Below are positions 18,179 to 26,100 of a stretch of DNA of 64,000 bases, one piece after another. The notes below the pieces were generated by a model, which worked only from the letters and a program-made list of their open reading frames with translations, did no database searches and was not told where the DNA came from. Origin of the DNA: an uncultured Massilia sp. (lineage in GTDB: Bacteria; Pseudomonadota; Gammaproteobacteria; Burkholderiales; Burkholderiaceae_D); contig NZ_CAJYEB010000041.1 in the NCBI RefSeq assembly GCF_913773735.1, positions 1-64,000 on the forward strand, in the 5' to 3' direction. Both the position numbers and the translations under genes were made by a program. Positions within the stretch are counted from its first letter, which is position 1; every line of letters starts with the position of its first letter.

Positions 18179-19274
18179 CCAGCGTCAGCGCATGCTCTCG
18201 CCCCACCTGCGCGTCGCGCTTGCGCGCCGCCAGCTGCGCCGGACTGAGCATGGTCGGCCAGCCGATCAGGTGCTGTTCGGCGATCTCGGCCAGGCCGACG
18301 ATCCAGTCCTGGCCATCGTTCAGGCACGGAATGTAGTGGTATTCCTGGCCGCCGTTCGCTTCGAAATCGTGGCGCACTTCCATGTTGATTTCTTCCAGCG
18401 TCTCCAGGCAGTCGCTGGTGAAGCCCGGGCACATCACGTCGAGCCGGCGCACGCCGTCGCGCGCCAGCTGCTGCACGGTCGGCGCCGTGTAGGGCTGCAG
18501 CCATTCCGCCTTGCCGAAGCGCGACTGGAAGGTGACCAGGTACTGGTCCGGCCCCAGGCCCAGGCGCGCGGCCAGCAGGCGCGCCGTCTTGTGGCATTCG
18601 CAGTGGTAGGGGTCGCCCAGCTGGAGCGTGCGCTTGGGCACGCCGTGAAAGCTCATCAGGAGCTTGTCGCCGCGGCCGTGCGCGTCCCAGTACGCCTCCA
18701 CCGACTTCGCCAGCGCCTCGATATAGCCGTCGTGGTCGTGGTAGTTGCGCACCAGGCGCAGTTCCGGGACGTTGCGCACCTGCTTGTAGTGGTCGAAGAC
18801 GGCGTCCCACACCGACGCCGTGGTCGTGCCCGAATACTGCGGGTAGGCGGGCAGCACGACGATGCGCTCGACGCCGCGCGCCTTCAATTCGTCCAGCACG
18901 TCCGGCAGCGCCGGCGCGCCGTAGCGCATCGCCATGACGACCTCGACGTCCTGGTGGCCGCGTTCGGCCAGCGTCCGGCCCAGCATGGCGGCCTGGCGCG
19001 CCGTGTAGATCTTCAGCGGCGAGCCCTCGCGCATCCAGATCGACTGGTATTTTTTCGCCGATTCGCCCGAGCGGAACGGCAGGATCGCCAGGTGCAGGAT
19101 CAGCGCCCAGACGGCGCGCGGGATCTCGACGACGCGCGGGTCGGACAGGAACTGCTTCAGGTAGCGCCGCACCGCGCCGCGGGTGGGGGCGTCGGGCGTG
19201 CCGAGGTTGACGAGGACGATGGCGCTGCGGGCGACGGTGCCGTGCTGGTGGGGTGGTTCCGGGCGAAAGGGCAT
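18135..19274 (-). CDS. hemH: Ferrochelatase
   Basis: This 379-residue enzyme inserts Fe2+ into protoporphyrin IX, the last step of haem synthesis. Visible family segments are VLVNLGTPDAPT near the start, the PQYSGTTTASV loop, LLMSFHGVPKRTL with the metal-binding His, and DVMCPGFTSDCLETLEEI with the catalytic Glu. An in-frame ATG at 19304 overlaps a TATAAT and would precede the likely transcript start, so I use the ATG at 19274. The C-terminal ~15 residues (from about GAQGQSPVLPLEG) and the stop codon are encoded by the repeat element, an unusual tail beyond the normal end of the family. Confidence 0.93.
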   Translation of the reverse strand: MPFRPEPPHQHGTVARSAIVLVNLGTPDAPTRGAVRRYLKQFLSDPRVVEIPRAVWALILHLAILPFRSGESAKKYQSIWMREGSPLKIYTARQAAMLGRTLAERGHQDVEVVMAMRYGAPALPDVLDELKARGVERIVVLPAYPQYSGTTTASVWDAVFDHYKQVRNVPELRLVRNYHDHDGYIEALAKSVEAYWDAHGRGDKLLMSFHGVPKRTLQLGDPYHCECHKTARLLAARLGLGPDQYLVTFQSRFGKAEWLQPYTAPTVQQLARDGVRRLDVMCPGFTSDCLETLEEINMEVRHDFEANGGQEYHYIPCLNDGQDWIVGLAEIAEQHLIGWPTMLSPAQLAARKRDAQVGREHALTLGAQGQSPVLPLEGL

Positions 19275-19302
19275 GGGAGCGTAGGGACGTGGAGGTGGCC
19301 CC

Positions 19303-19308
19303 ATTATA
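19303..19308 (-). promoter_or_regulatory. -10 element of hemH
   Basis: A perfect minus-strand TATAAT lies in the 100-bp gap between recN and hemH, about 28 bp before the chosen hemH ATG. The -35 region 17 bp upstream (TCGGCA) is poor. Confidence 0.45.
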
Positions 19309-19374
19309 AGTGGGGCCTATTCTATTGCCGAGTTGATATGATCGATCGGTGCGACGGGGACACGAAAACCGGCG

Positions 19375-21039
19375 TCAGGACGCCAGCAACTCGCGCGCAT
19401 GCTTGCGCGTGGTCTCGGTGATCTCGATGCCGCCCAGCATGCGCGCCACTTCCTCGACGCGCGCCTTGTTGTCCAGCACGTCGATGCGCGAGACGGTCTT
19501 GCCGGCGGCCGTCGTGCCCTTGGCCACCTGGAAATGCTGGTTGGCCTGGCTCGCCACCTGCGGCAGGTGGGTCACGCACAGCACCTGCCGGTCCTGGCCC
19601 AGGCGCCGCAGCAGGCGCCCGACGACCTCGGCCACGCCGCCGCCGATGCCGGTGTCGACCTCGTCGAAGATCAGCGTCGGCACCGTGGTCGCGTGCGCCG
19701 TGATGACGGCGATCGCCAGCGAGATGCGCGCCAGCTCGCCGCCCGACGCCACCTTGGCCAGCGGCCGCGCGGCCACGCCGGCATGGCCCGCCACCATGAA
19801 CTCGACCTGTTCCAGGCCGTAGCTGGCCGGCTCGCACGGGTTCAGCGCGACCTCGAAGCGGCCGCCGCTCATCGACAGTTCCTGCATCGCTTCCGACACC
19901 TGCGCCGACAGGCGCTGCGCCGCCGCCGCGCGGGTCGCCGACAGCTTGCGCGCCGCGTCCAGGTAGACGCCCTTCGCCTTCTCTTCCTGGCGCTTCAGGC
20001 CCTCGACGTCGGAGGCGTCGGCCAGCTGCTGCAGCTTGGCCTTGAGCGCGGCGTGCTCGTCCGGCAGTTCCTCGGGCGTGACGCGGAACTTGCGCGCCGT
20101 GCCGTGGATGGCGTCCAGGCGCGCATCGACCTGGGCCAGGCGCTCCGGGTCCAGCTCGATCCTGTCGACGTAGGTGTTGAGGGCGTACACCGCTTCCTGC
20201 AGCTGGATGCGGGCCGGCTCCATGCAGTCGAGCACGGCCTGCAGGCCGGCGTCGACGTCGGCCAGCTTGGCCAGCTTCTGGTTCAGCGAGGACAGTTGCG
20301 ACAGGATCGGCTGCTCCGCCTCCGACAGCGCGTTCAGCGCTTCCTGCGCGCCTTCGATCAGGCTGGCGGCATGCGACAGGCGGCTGTGCTCGTTGCTGAT
20401 CTCGGCCCATTCGCCCGGCTTGGCGGCGAGCTTGTCGAGCTCGCCCACCTGCCATTCGAGGCGTTCGCGCTCGAGCAGCACGTTTTTCGCGTTGGTCTCG
20501 TATTCCTCGCGCTGGCGCGCCAGCGCCTTCCAGCTCTTGTAGGTGGCGGCGACCGCGCGCACCTGCTCGGCGGCGCCGGGATCGCGCACGGCGACCTGGT
20601 TGTCGAGCAGCGCGCGCTGGGCGTCGCCCTTGAGCAGCGACTGGTGCGCGTGCTGGCCGTGGATGTCGACCAGCAGCTCGCCCAGCTCGCGCAGCTGGCC
20701 GGCGGTGGCGGCGCTGCCGTTGATGTAGGCCTTGGAACGGCCGGCGTTGTCGATCACGCGGCGCAGCAGCGCCCCGCCGTCGTCGAGCGCGAACGCGTTC
20801 TGTTCCAGCCAGGCGCGCGCGGCCGGCGTCGGGGCGAAGTCGGCGCTGATGTCGGTCCGGGATGCGCCTTCGCGCACCATGCTGGCGTCGCCGCGTCCGC
20901 CCAGGGCGAGCTGGAGCGCATCGATCAGGATCGACTTGCCGGCGCCGGTCTCGCCGGTGAAGACCGTGAAGCCGTTCGAGAACTCGAGCTCGATCGTGTC
21001 GACGATGACGAAGTCGCGGATGGTCAGTGTGCGCAGCAT
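19375..21039 (-). CDS. recN: DNA repair protein RecN
   Basis: This 554-residue SMC-like ATPase acts in double-strand-break repair. It has a Walker A motif in TGETGAGKSILIDAL near residue 35, a long central coiled coil interrupted by a short hinge, and a C-terminal ABC signature (VASGGELARISLAI) followed by Walker B (LIFDEVDTGIGG). I chose the ATG at 21039 (MLRTLTIRDFVIVD), the conserved family start. It is 54 bp downstream of nadK on the same strand, and the pair shares a LexA-controlled promoter, which agrees with recN being an SOS gene in many bacteria. Confidence 0.96.
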   Translation of the reverse strand: MLRTLTIRDFVIVDTIELEFSNGFTVFTGETGAGKSILIDALQLALGGRGDASMVREGASRTDISADFAPTPAARAWLEQNAFALDDGGALLRRVIDNAGRSKAYINGSAATAGQLRELGELLVDIHGQHAHQSLLKGDAQRALLDNQVAVRDPGAAEQVRAVAATYKSWKALARQREEYETNAKNVLLERERLEWQVGELDKLAAKPGEWAEISNEHSRLSHAASLIEGAQEALNALSEAEQPILSQLSSLNQKLAKLADVDAGLQAVLDCMEPARIQLQEAVYALNTYVDRIELDPERLAQVDARLDAIHGTARKFRVTPEELPDEHAALKAKLQQLADASDVEGLKRQEEKAKGVYLDAARKLSATRAAAAQRLSAQVSEAMQELSMSGGRFEVALNPCEPASYGLEQVEFMVAGHAGVAARPLAKVASGGELARISLAIAVITAHATTVPTLIFDEVDTGIGGGVAEVVGRLLRRLGQDRQVLCVTHLPQVASQANQHFQVAKGTTAAGKTVSRIDVLDNKARVEEVARMLGGIEITETTRKHARELLAS

Positions 21040-21093
21040 GAAGAAACACATCTCCTGTTGGTGCTTTGAACCGATATGGTTGGTGGCGTCGGG

Positions 21094-21996
21094 CTACCTG
21101 GCTTTGGTGTCGCCGGACGGGTTTTCGTTCCAGTGCAGCTTTTCGCGCAGCGTGTGGTAGTAGCTCCACCCTTCCGGATGCAGGAAGGTGATGGTGTCGG
21201 GCGAGCGCGAGATGACGATCTCGTCGCCGTGCTGCAGGCTGGCGAAGGTCTGCATGTCGAAGTTCACGCTGATGTCGCGGCCGTTGACGATCTCGACCAC
21301 GATCTCGCTGCGGTCCGGCACGACGATCGGCCGGTTCGACAACGCGTGCGGCGCGATCGGCACCAGCACGATGCCGGCCAGCGTGGGATGCAGCAGCGGG
21401 CCGCCGGCCGACAGCGCGTACGCCGTGGAGCCGGTGGGCGTGGACACGATCAGGCCGTCCGAGCGCTGGTTGTACATGAACTGGCCGTCCACCGACACCT
21501 TGAGTTCGGCCATGCCGGCCCCGGTGCCGCGCGAGACGACCACATCGTTGACCGCGACCGAGCAGTGCATCTCGACGCCGCCGCGCATCACCCGCGCCTC
21601 CAGCAGCGTGCGCTCCTCGGCGCGCGCCTTGCCGTTCAGGATCTCGCCCAGCGCCGGCAGCATGCGGTCGATCGGGATGTCGGTCATGAAGCCCAGGCGG
21701 CCCTGGTTGATGCCGATGAGGGAGACCTGGTAGCGCGCCAGCTGGCGCGCCACGCCGAGCATGGTGCCGTCGCCGCCCACCACGATGGCGGTGGCGCAGT
21801 GCTCGCCGATTTCGGCCATCGTCATCGCGTCGATGCCGGCCACCTGCACGTGGACCGCGGTTTCCTGCTCGAACACGACGCGGTAGCCGGCCGCATGCAG
21901 GAAGTCGACGATGGCCTTGACCGGCTCGTCGATGCCGGCCGTATTGTGACGCACGACCAGCGCGATGGTTTGTTGCGGTTGGGACGTGACGGACAT
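21094..21996 (-). CDS. nadK: NAD kinase
   Basis: This 300-residue enzyme phosphorylates NAD to NADP. The catalytic GGDGTMLG loop occupies residues 74-81, followed by GINQGRLGFMTDI and the NAD-binding SPTGSTAYALSAGG motif. It is the first gene of a two-gene unit with recN, downstream of a LexA box. Coupling nadK to recN is common in betaproteobacteria, and the LexA site predicts that NADP supply is raised along with repair. The hrcA repressor gene, a frequent neighbour of nadK, is absent here. Confidence 0.95.
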   Translation of the reverse strand: MSVTSQPQQTIALVVRHNTAGIDEPVKAIVDFLHAAGYRVVFEQETAVHVQVAGIDAMTMAEIGEHCATAIVVGGDGTMLGVARQLARYQVSLIGINQGRLGFMTDIPIDRMLPALGEILNGKARAEERTLLEARVMRGGVEMHCSVAVNDVVVSRGTGAGMAELKVSVDGQFMYNQRSDGLIVSTPTGSTAYALSAGGPLLHPTLAGIVLVPIAPHALSNRPIVVPDRSEIVVEIVNGRDISVNFDMQTFASLQHGDEIVISRSPDTITFLHPEGWSYYHTLREKLHWNENPSGDTKAR

Positions 21997-22073
21997 GGCT
22001 CTCGGCGGCAGGGATCAAGGAGACAGAAGATTAACCGATTCGTCCGGCTTCTGCACTATCGCAACTCGGCAAA

Positions 22074-22093
22074 TACTGTACAAACGCACAGTA
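22074..22093. promoter_or_regulatory. LexA box upstream of nadK-recN
   Basis: The site is CTGT-N8-ACAG flanked by TA on both sides (TACTGTACAAACGCACAGTA), matching the gammaproteobacterial-type SOS box well. It overlaps the -10 element used by nadK-recN and sits 78 bp before the nadK start. Confidence 0.85.
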
Positions 22094-22119
22094 TAGTTGG
22101 GCGCATGCGCTTCCTGCAA
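22090..22119 (-). promoter_or_regulatory. Promoter of nadK-recN
   Basis: On the minus strand TTGCAG (22119-22114) and TATACT (22095-22090) are spaced 18 bp. The -10 overlaps the LexA box, an arrangement that would block RNA polymerase when LexA is bound. Confidence 0.55.
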
Positions 22120-22159
22120 GCGCGTCGCGCTCCTGCGGCTTGCGACGCGGCGGCCAGCC

Positions 22160-23089
22160 TCAATGCTGCACGATCATGTACAGCACGCTCACGATCGCGA
22201 TACCCATGATCACCATGTACGACGTCATCAATACGGACCAGCGCAGGAAGGTCGCGAAGCGCCCGCCGCCATACACGCGGCGCATCGCCATCGGCAGGTA
22301 CAGCAGCATCCACAGGAACAGCAGCTTGCCCACGGCCGGGGCGAGTCCGCGCGTCAGCACCATCAGGCCCAGCACCAGGAAGGCGAAGGCGTTCGTGTGC
22401 AGCGCGAACAGCAGGTGTTCGCCATAGCGCCGCCCCGAGCCGAGGTACAGCAGCTTGAGCAGCAGGGCGAACAGCGGCATCAGCGCGAACACGGCGTAGG
22501 GCGCGTAGCCGAAGAACGCCGTCTTGATGTGCTTGCCGTTGTCGCCCGAAAAATTGTCGATCAGGCCGTCCTCGATGCTTTTCAGGCCCTCGAACTTCGC
22601 CAGTTCCTCCTTGTTCTTCTGCGCTTCCAGCTCGGCCTGCAACTCGGCGCGCTCGCGCTTGCGCTCCGCGATTTCCTCGTCGCCGACCTGCACGACCGGC
22701 ATCCCGCCGACCTTCACGCCGGCGATCTCGTGGGTCTCCCCCATGAACTTGAAGATGGCGAAGAAGATCAGGCTGAAGGTCAGGTAGACGCGCAGCGGCT
22801 GCACGTAGCGCACGCGCCGGCCCGCCAGGTATTCGAGCGTCAGGCGGCCCGGGCGGAACAGCAGCAGGCCGAGGGTCTTCCACAGCTTGCCTTCGAGCGC
22901 CACGTAGTGGCCGATGAACTCGTGCAGGAACTCGTGGATGCTGGGCGGATGCAGCACGGTCTCCTGCCCGCACTGGTGGCAGAAATTGCCGGAGACGGCG
23001 GCGGCGCAATTCGGGCAGTCGCTGGCGGCGTGGTGGTCGAGCGCTTCAGTGTTCACGGCAGTTCCGGGCAATCGTCGGGAAAACACCAT
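22160..23089 (-). CDS. DUF3667 membrane protein with zinc-ribbon N-terminus
   Basis: This is a 309-residue protein of the DUF3667 type. A CPNC ... CHQC zinc-ribbon-like motif lies near residues 24-42. An amphipathic segment follows (EFLHEFIGHYVALEGKLWKTLGLLLFRPG), then a first hydrophobic region. A charged, coiled-coil-like stretch (EEIAERKRERAELQAELEAQ) and about four further membrane segments complete it. Function is unknown for the family. I chose the ATG at 23089, preceded by GGA 9 nt upstream; alternative in-frame starts at 23098 and 23119 exist. It is a single gene, divergent from the following locus. Confidence 0.75.
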   Translation of the reverse strand: MVFSRRLPGTAVNTEALDHHAASDCPNCAAAVSGNFCHQCGQETVLHPPSIHEFLHEFIGHYVALEGKLWKTLGLLLFRPGRLTLEYLAGRRVRYVQPLRVYLTFSLIFFAIFKFMGETHEIAGVKVGGMPVVQVGDEEIAERKRERAELQAELEAQKNKEELAKFEGLKSIEDGLIDNFSGDNGKHIKTAFFGYAPYAVFALMPLFALLLKLLYLGSGRRYGEHLLFALHTNAFAFLVLGLMVLTRGLAPAVGKLLFLWMLLYLPMAMRRVYGGGRFATFLRWSVLMTSYMVIMGIAIVSVLYMIVQH

Positions 23090-23187
23090 GGTAATCATTC
23101 CATTGCAAAAAAGCATCATCCAATTGCGCGACCGGCTTCTCCGCGAAGTATTAGGATTTCAACAATATCCAGTCATCGGAGGCTGCC

Positions 23188-23499
23188 ATGCCGCAGGAAG
23201 AAAAAGACCGGTTCGTGAACACGGACCGCAAGATCGAAGAACAGAGCTACAAGCGCTCGCCGCACGAGCGCGACGAATCGCCGGACGGCCAGGACCAGCG
23301 CCCGCGCGGCGTCATGAAGCAGGCCGCCGAAGACCTCGAGCAGGGCCTCGTCGACACCGAGGCGCGCGGCACGCCGGGCATCAGCCAGGCCGTCAACCCG
23401 ACACCGAAGGACGGCGCCCAGGCCAACCCGCAACCGGACCGCAACCGCGACATGCGCGACCACGACTCGACCATCCCCGACGGAGGAAAGAACCGATGA
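23188..23499 (+). CDS. Hydrophilic, probably disordered protein of unknown function
   Basis: This 103-residue frame is extremely polar, rich in Asp, Glu, Arg, Gln and Pro and lacking Trp and Cys. It reads like an intrinsically disordered protein (for example KIEEQSYKRSPHERDESPDG). A good ribosome site (GGAGG) precedes the ATG. Its end overlaps the start of the sorbosone-dehydrogenase-like gene by 4 bp, indicating translational coupling. I do not recognise a family. The composition suggests a stress-related or hydrophilin-like role, but that is a guess. Confidence 0.65.
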   Translation: MPQEEKDRFVNTDRKIEEQSYKRSPHERDESPDGQDQRPRGVMKQAAEDLEQGLVDTEARGTPGISQAVNPTPKDGAQANPQPDRNRDMRDHDSTIPDGGKNR

Positions 23500-24806
23500 C
23501 CCCACGCGCCACCCTGCTGCCGCTGGCGGCCGCCCTGCTGGGCGCCCTCAGCCTGTCCGCTTCCGCCCAGCAGTATCCGGTCGGCTGGGGGCCGAACCCC
23601 GCGCTGCCGGCGCCGCAGAAGTCGCTGATCCCGACCCTCAACGTGGCCGAGGCCAAGCCATGGCCGCAGGGCACGCGCCCGGTGCCGGCGCAAGGCCTGG
23701 CGGCCACGCCGTATGGAAGCGGCCTGGACCACCCGCGCTGGCTGTACGTGCTGCCCAACGGCGACGTGCTGGTCGCCGAGAGCAACAAGCCGAAGGACGG
23801 GCCGAAGGAAGGCGGCATCCGCGCCAAGGTGCAGGGCATGGCGCAGAAGAAGGCCGGCGCCGGCGTGGAATCGCCCAACCGCATCGTGCTGTTGCGCGGC
23901 CTGAAGCAGGACGGCACGGCCGAGAGCAAGACCGTGTTCATGCAGAACCTGAATTCGCCGTTCGGCATGACGCTGGTCGGCAACGACCTGTACATCGCGA
24001 ATGCCGACGCGCTGTGGAAGTTCCCGTACAAGACCGGCGAGACCAGCATCGCGGCCAAGGGCAGCAAGGTGCTCGACCTGCCGGCCGGCCTGAACCACCA
24101 CTGGACCAAGAACGTGATCGCGTCGCCGGACGGCAAGAAGCTGTACATCACGGTCGGCTCGAACAGCAACGTGGCCGAGAACGGCATGCCGGCCGAGGAA
24201 GGCCGCGCCGCGATCTGGGAATACGACATCGCCAGCAACAAGGCGCGCGTGTTCGCCAGCGGCCTGCGCAACCCGAACGGCCTGGCCTTCCAGCCGCAGA
24301 GCAAGCTGCTGTGGACCGCCGTCAACGAGCGCGACGAGATCGGCAACGACCTCGTGCCCGACTACATCACCAGCGTCAAGGACGGCGGCTTCTACGGCTG
24401 GCCGTACAGCTACTACGGCCAGCACGTCGACGACCGCGTCAAGCCGCAGCGTCCGGACCTGGTCGCCAAGGCGCTCGTGCCCGACTACGCCGTGGGCGCG
24501 CACACGGCCTCGCTGGGCCTGGCCTTTTACGACGGCAACCTGATGCCGCAGTACAAGAACGGCGCCCTGATCGGCCAGCACGGCTCGTGGAACCGCAAGC
24601 CGCATTCCGGCTACAAGCTCGTGTTCGTCCCCTTCGCCGACGGCAAGCCGAGCGGCCCGCCCCAGGACGTGCTGGGCGGCTTCCTGAGCAAGGATGAACA
24701 GGCCTACGGCCGTCCGGTCGGCGTCGCGGTGGCGAAGGATGGCGCCATCCTGCTGGCGGACGACGTCGGCAACATCGTCTGGCGCATCGCGCCAGCCGGC
24801 AAATAA
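23496..24806 (+). CDS. Secreted PQQ-type sugar dehydrogenase / sorbosone dehydrogenase family protein
   Basis: This 436-residue protein begins with a signal peptide (residues 1-24, cleavage after SLSASA-Q). A six-bladed propeller of the soluble glucose/sorbosone dehydrogenase family follows. Typical features are the GLDHPRWLYVLPNGDVLVAE first blade, NHHWTKNVIASPDGKKLYITVG, and the C-terminal GQHGSWNRKPHSGYKLVFVPF, where such enzymes bind calcium and PQQ. It is expected to oxidise sugars or related polyols in the periplasm, but the substrate is unknown and no PQQ synthesis genes are present. It is coupled to the upstream disordered protein and followed after 18 bp by osmC. Confidence 0.82.
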   Translation: MTPRATLLPLAAALLGALSLSASAQQYPVGWGPNPALPAPQKSLIPTLNVAEAKPWPQGTRPVPAQGLAATPYGSGLDHPRWLYVLPNGDVLVAESNKPKDGPKEGGIRAKVQGMAQKKAGAGVESPNRIVLLRGLKQDGTAESKTVFMQNLNSPFGMTLVGNDLYIANADALWKFPYKTGETSIAAKGSKVLDLPAGLNHHWTKNVIASPDGKKLYITVGSNSNVAENGMPAEEGRAAIWEYDIASNKARVFASGLRNPNGLAFQPQSKLLWTAVNERDEIGNDLVPDYITSVKDGGFYGWPYSYYGQHVDDRVKPQRPDLVAKALVPDYAVGAHTASLGLAFYDGNLMPQYKNGALIGQHGSWNRKPHSGYKLVFVPFADGKPSGPPQDVLGGFLSKDEQAYGRPVGVAVAKDGAILLADDVGNIVWRIAPAGK

Positions 24807-24824
24807 CTCACCAAGGAGGATGTC

Positions 24825-25256
24825 ATGACGATCAAGCGCAAGGGCAATGCCGTCTGGAGCGGCGGCCTCAAGGATGGCAAGGGCGCCGTCTCCACGCAGA
24901 GCGGCGTGCTGCAGGACACCCAGTACGGCTTCAACACCCGTTTCGAAGACGGTCCGGGCACCAACCCCGAAGAACTGCTGGCGGCGGCGCATGCCGGCTG
25001 CTTCACGATGGCCCTGTCGGGCCAGCTGGGCCAGGCCGGCATGACCGCGCAGAAGCTGGAAACCAGCGCCACCGTCTCGCTCGACAAGGTCGAAGGCGGC
25101 TTCGCCATCACGGCCGTGCACCTGGAACTGGTCGCCACCATTCCGGGCGCCAGCGAGGAAGCGTTCCAGGAAGCGGCGCGCAAGGCCAAGGAAGGGTGCC
25201 CGGTGTCGAAGCTGTTCAATGCGCAGATCACGCTGGACGCGAAGCTGCAGGCGTAA
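24825..25256 (+). CDS. osmC: OsmC-family peroxiredoxin
   Basis: This 143-residue thiol peroxidase of the OsmC/Ohr fold has both active-site cysteines: Cys59 in AAHAGCFTMAL and Cys125 in KAKEGCPVSKL. The catalytic Arg and Glu positions lie in the N-terminal part (NTRFEDGPGTNPEELL). The NPEELLAAAHAGCF signature favours OsmC over Ohr. It detoxifies organic hydroperoxides. It has a very strong ribosome site (AAGGAGGA) 7 nt before the ATG and lies 18 bp after the dehydrogenase, so the three genes form one probable operon. Confidence 0.9.
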   Translation: MTIKRKGNAVWSGGLKDGKGAVSTQSGVLQDTQYGFNTRFEDGPGTNPEELLAAAHAGCFTMALSGQLGQAGMTAQKLETSATVSLDKVEGGFAITAVHLELVATIPGASEEAFQEAARKAKEGCPVSKLFNAQITLDAKLQA

Positions 25257-25269
25257 CGCCGACGTTCAT

Positions 25270-25290
25270 GGTGCGCACGGGGTGCGCACC
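25270..25290. repeat. Solo copy of the GTGCGCAC palindromic unit
   Basis: GTGCGCACGGGGTGCGCACC, the core of the interspersed element, occurs alone here between osmC and gloA, without the CTACG extension. Confidence 0.7.
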
Positions 25291-25374
25291 GCCCCCGCAT
25301 TCGCGCCGGCACCTGCAAAAATCCGGACGAGCGCATAGAATCGCGGTTTTCCCCACACACGAACAAGGACAACC

Positions 25375-25788
25375 ATGCGCCTCCTGCACACCATGCTCCG
25401 CGTCGGCGACCTGCAGCGCTCCATCGACTTCTACACCAAGGTACTGGGCATGAAGCTGCTGCGCACCAGCGAGAATCCCGAGTACAAGTACAGCCTGGCC
25501 TTCGTCGGCTACGGCAACAACCCGGACCACGCCGAGATCGAGCTGACCTACAACTGGGGCGTCGACAAGTACGAGATGGGCACCGCCTACGGCCACATCG
25601 CCCTGTCGGCCGAAGACATCTATCAGACCTGCGACCAGGTGCGCGCCGCCGGCGGCAACATCACCCGCGAACCGGGTCCGGTCCTGGGCGGCAGCACCGT
25701 GATCGCCTTCATCACCGACCCGGACGGCTACAAGGTCGAGCTGATCCAGCGCGCCGACCATGCCGGCGGCGGCGGACTGGCCAGCTGA
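25375..25788 (+). CDS. gloA: Lactoylglutathione lyase (glyoxalase I)
   Basis: This 137-residue metalloenzyme converts the hemithioacetal of methylglyoxal and glutathione into S-lactoylglutathione. The four metal ligands of E. coli GloA are all at the same positions: His5, Glu56, His74 and Glu122. The sequence (MRLLHTMLRVGDLQRSIDFY) is typical of the short bacterial, nickel-type enzyme. It is monocistronic, followed by the riboswitch region of ribB. Confidence 0.96.
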   Translation: MRLLHTMLRVGDLQRSIDFYTKVLGMKLLRTSENPEYKYSLAFVGYGNNPDHAEIELTYNWGVDKYEMGTAYGHIALSAEDIYQTCDQVRAAGGNITREPGPVLGGSTVIAFITDPDGYKVELIQRADHAGGGGLAS

Positions 25789-26100
25789 GCGGTTCCCGGC
25801 AGGGTTCGCACGGCCCTGCTACAATCTTCCGGTCCGTGGTGTAACACGGACACTCAGATACGTCTTCGGGGCGGGGTGGAATTCCCCACCGGCGGTATGG
25901 CCATCACGGCCGAGCCCGCGAGCGCTTGCAATGCAAGGTCAGCAGACCTGGTGAGATGCCAGGGCCGACGGTATAGTCCGGATGAAAGAAGATGTGCGTC
26001 ATCACGCGTCCGCGTGCCGCCACGGCATGCGCGGACGCGCCGCTGCGCTTTGCCCTGATGCGTTTTTCGCTAGCTATCGACCATTGCGAGGAGCGTCTCA
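25789..26100. other. Leader region of ribB
   Basis: This 312-bp gap holds a -10 like TACAAT at 25820-25825, the FMN riboswitch, and about 105 bp of further leader before ribB. That last stretch could contain the expression platform, but I see no clear terminator hairpin with a U run. Confidence 0.5.
25860..25996 (+). ncRNA. FMN riboswitch (RFN element)
   Basis: The conserved landmarks are in order: TCTTCGGGGCGGGGTG, TTCCCCACCGGCGGTA, GCCCGCGAGC, GGTCAGCAGACCTGGTGAGA, CCAGGGCCGACGGTATAGTC and CGGATGAAAGAAGA. This aptamer senses flavin mononucleotide and represses riboflavin synthesis. It lies about 105 bp upstream of ribB on the same strand, in the expected place. Confidence 0.97.
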
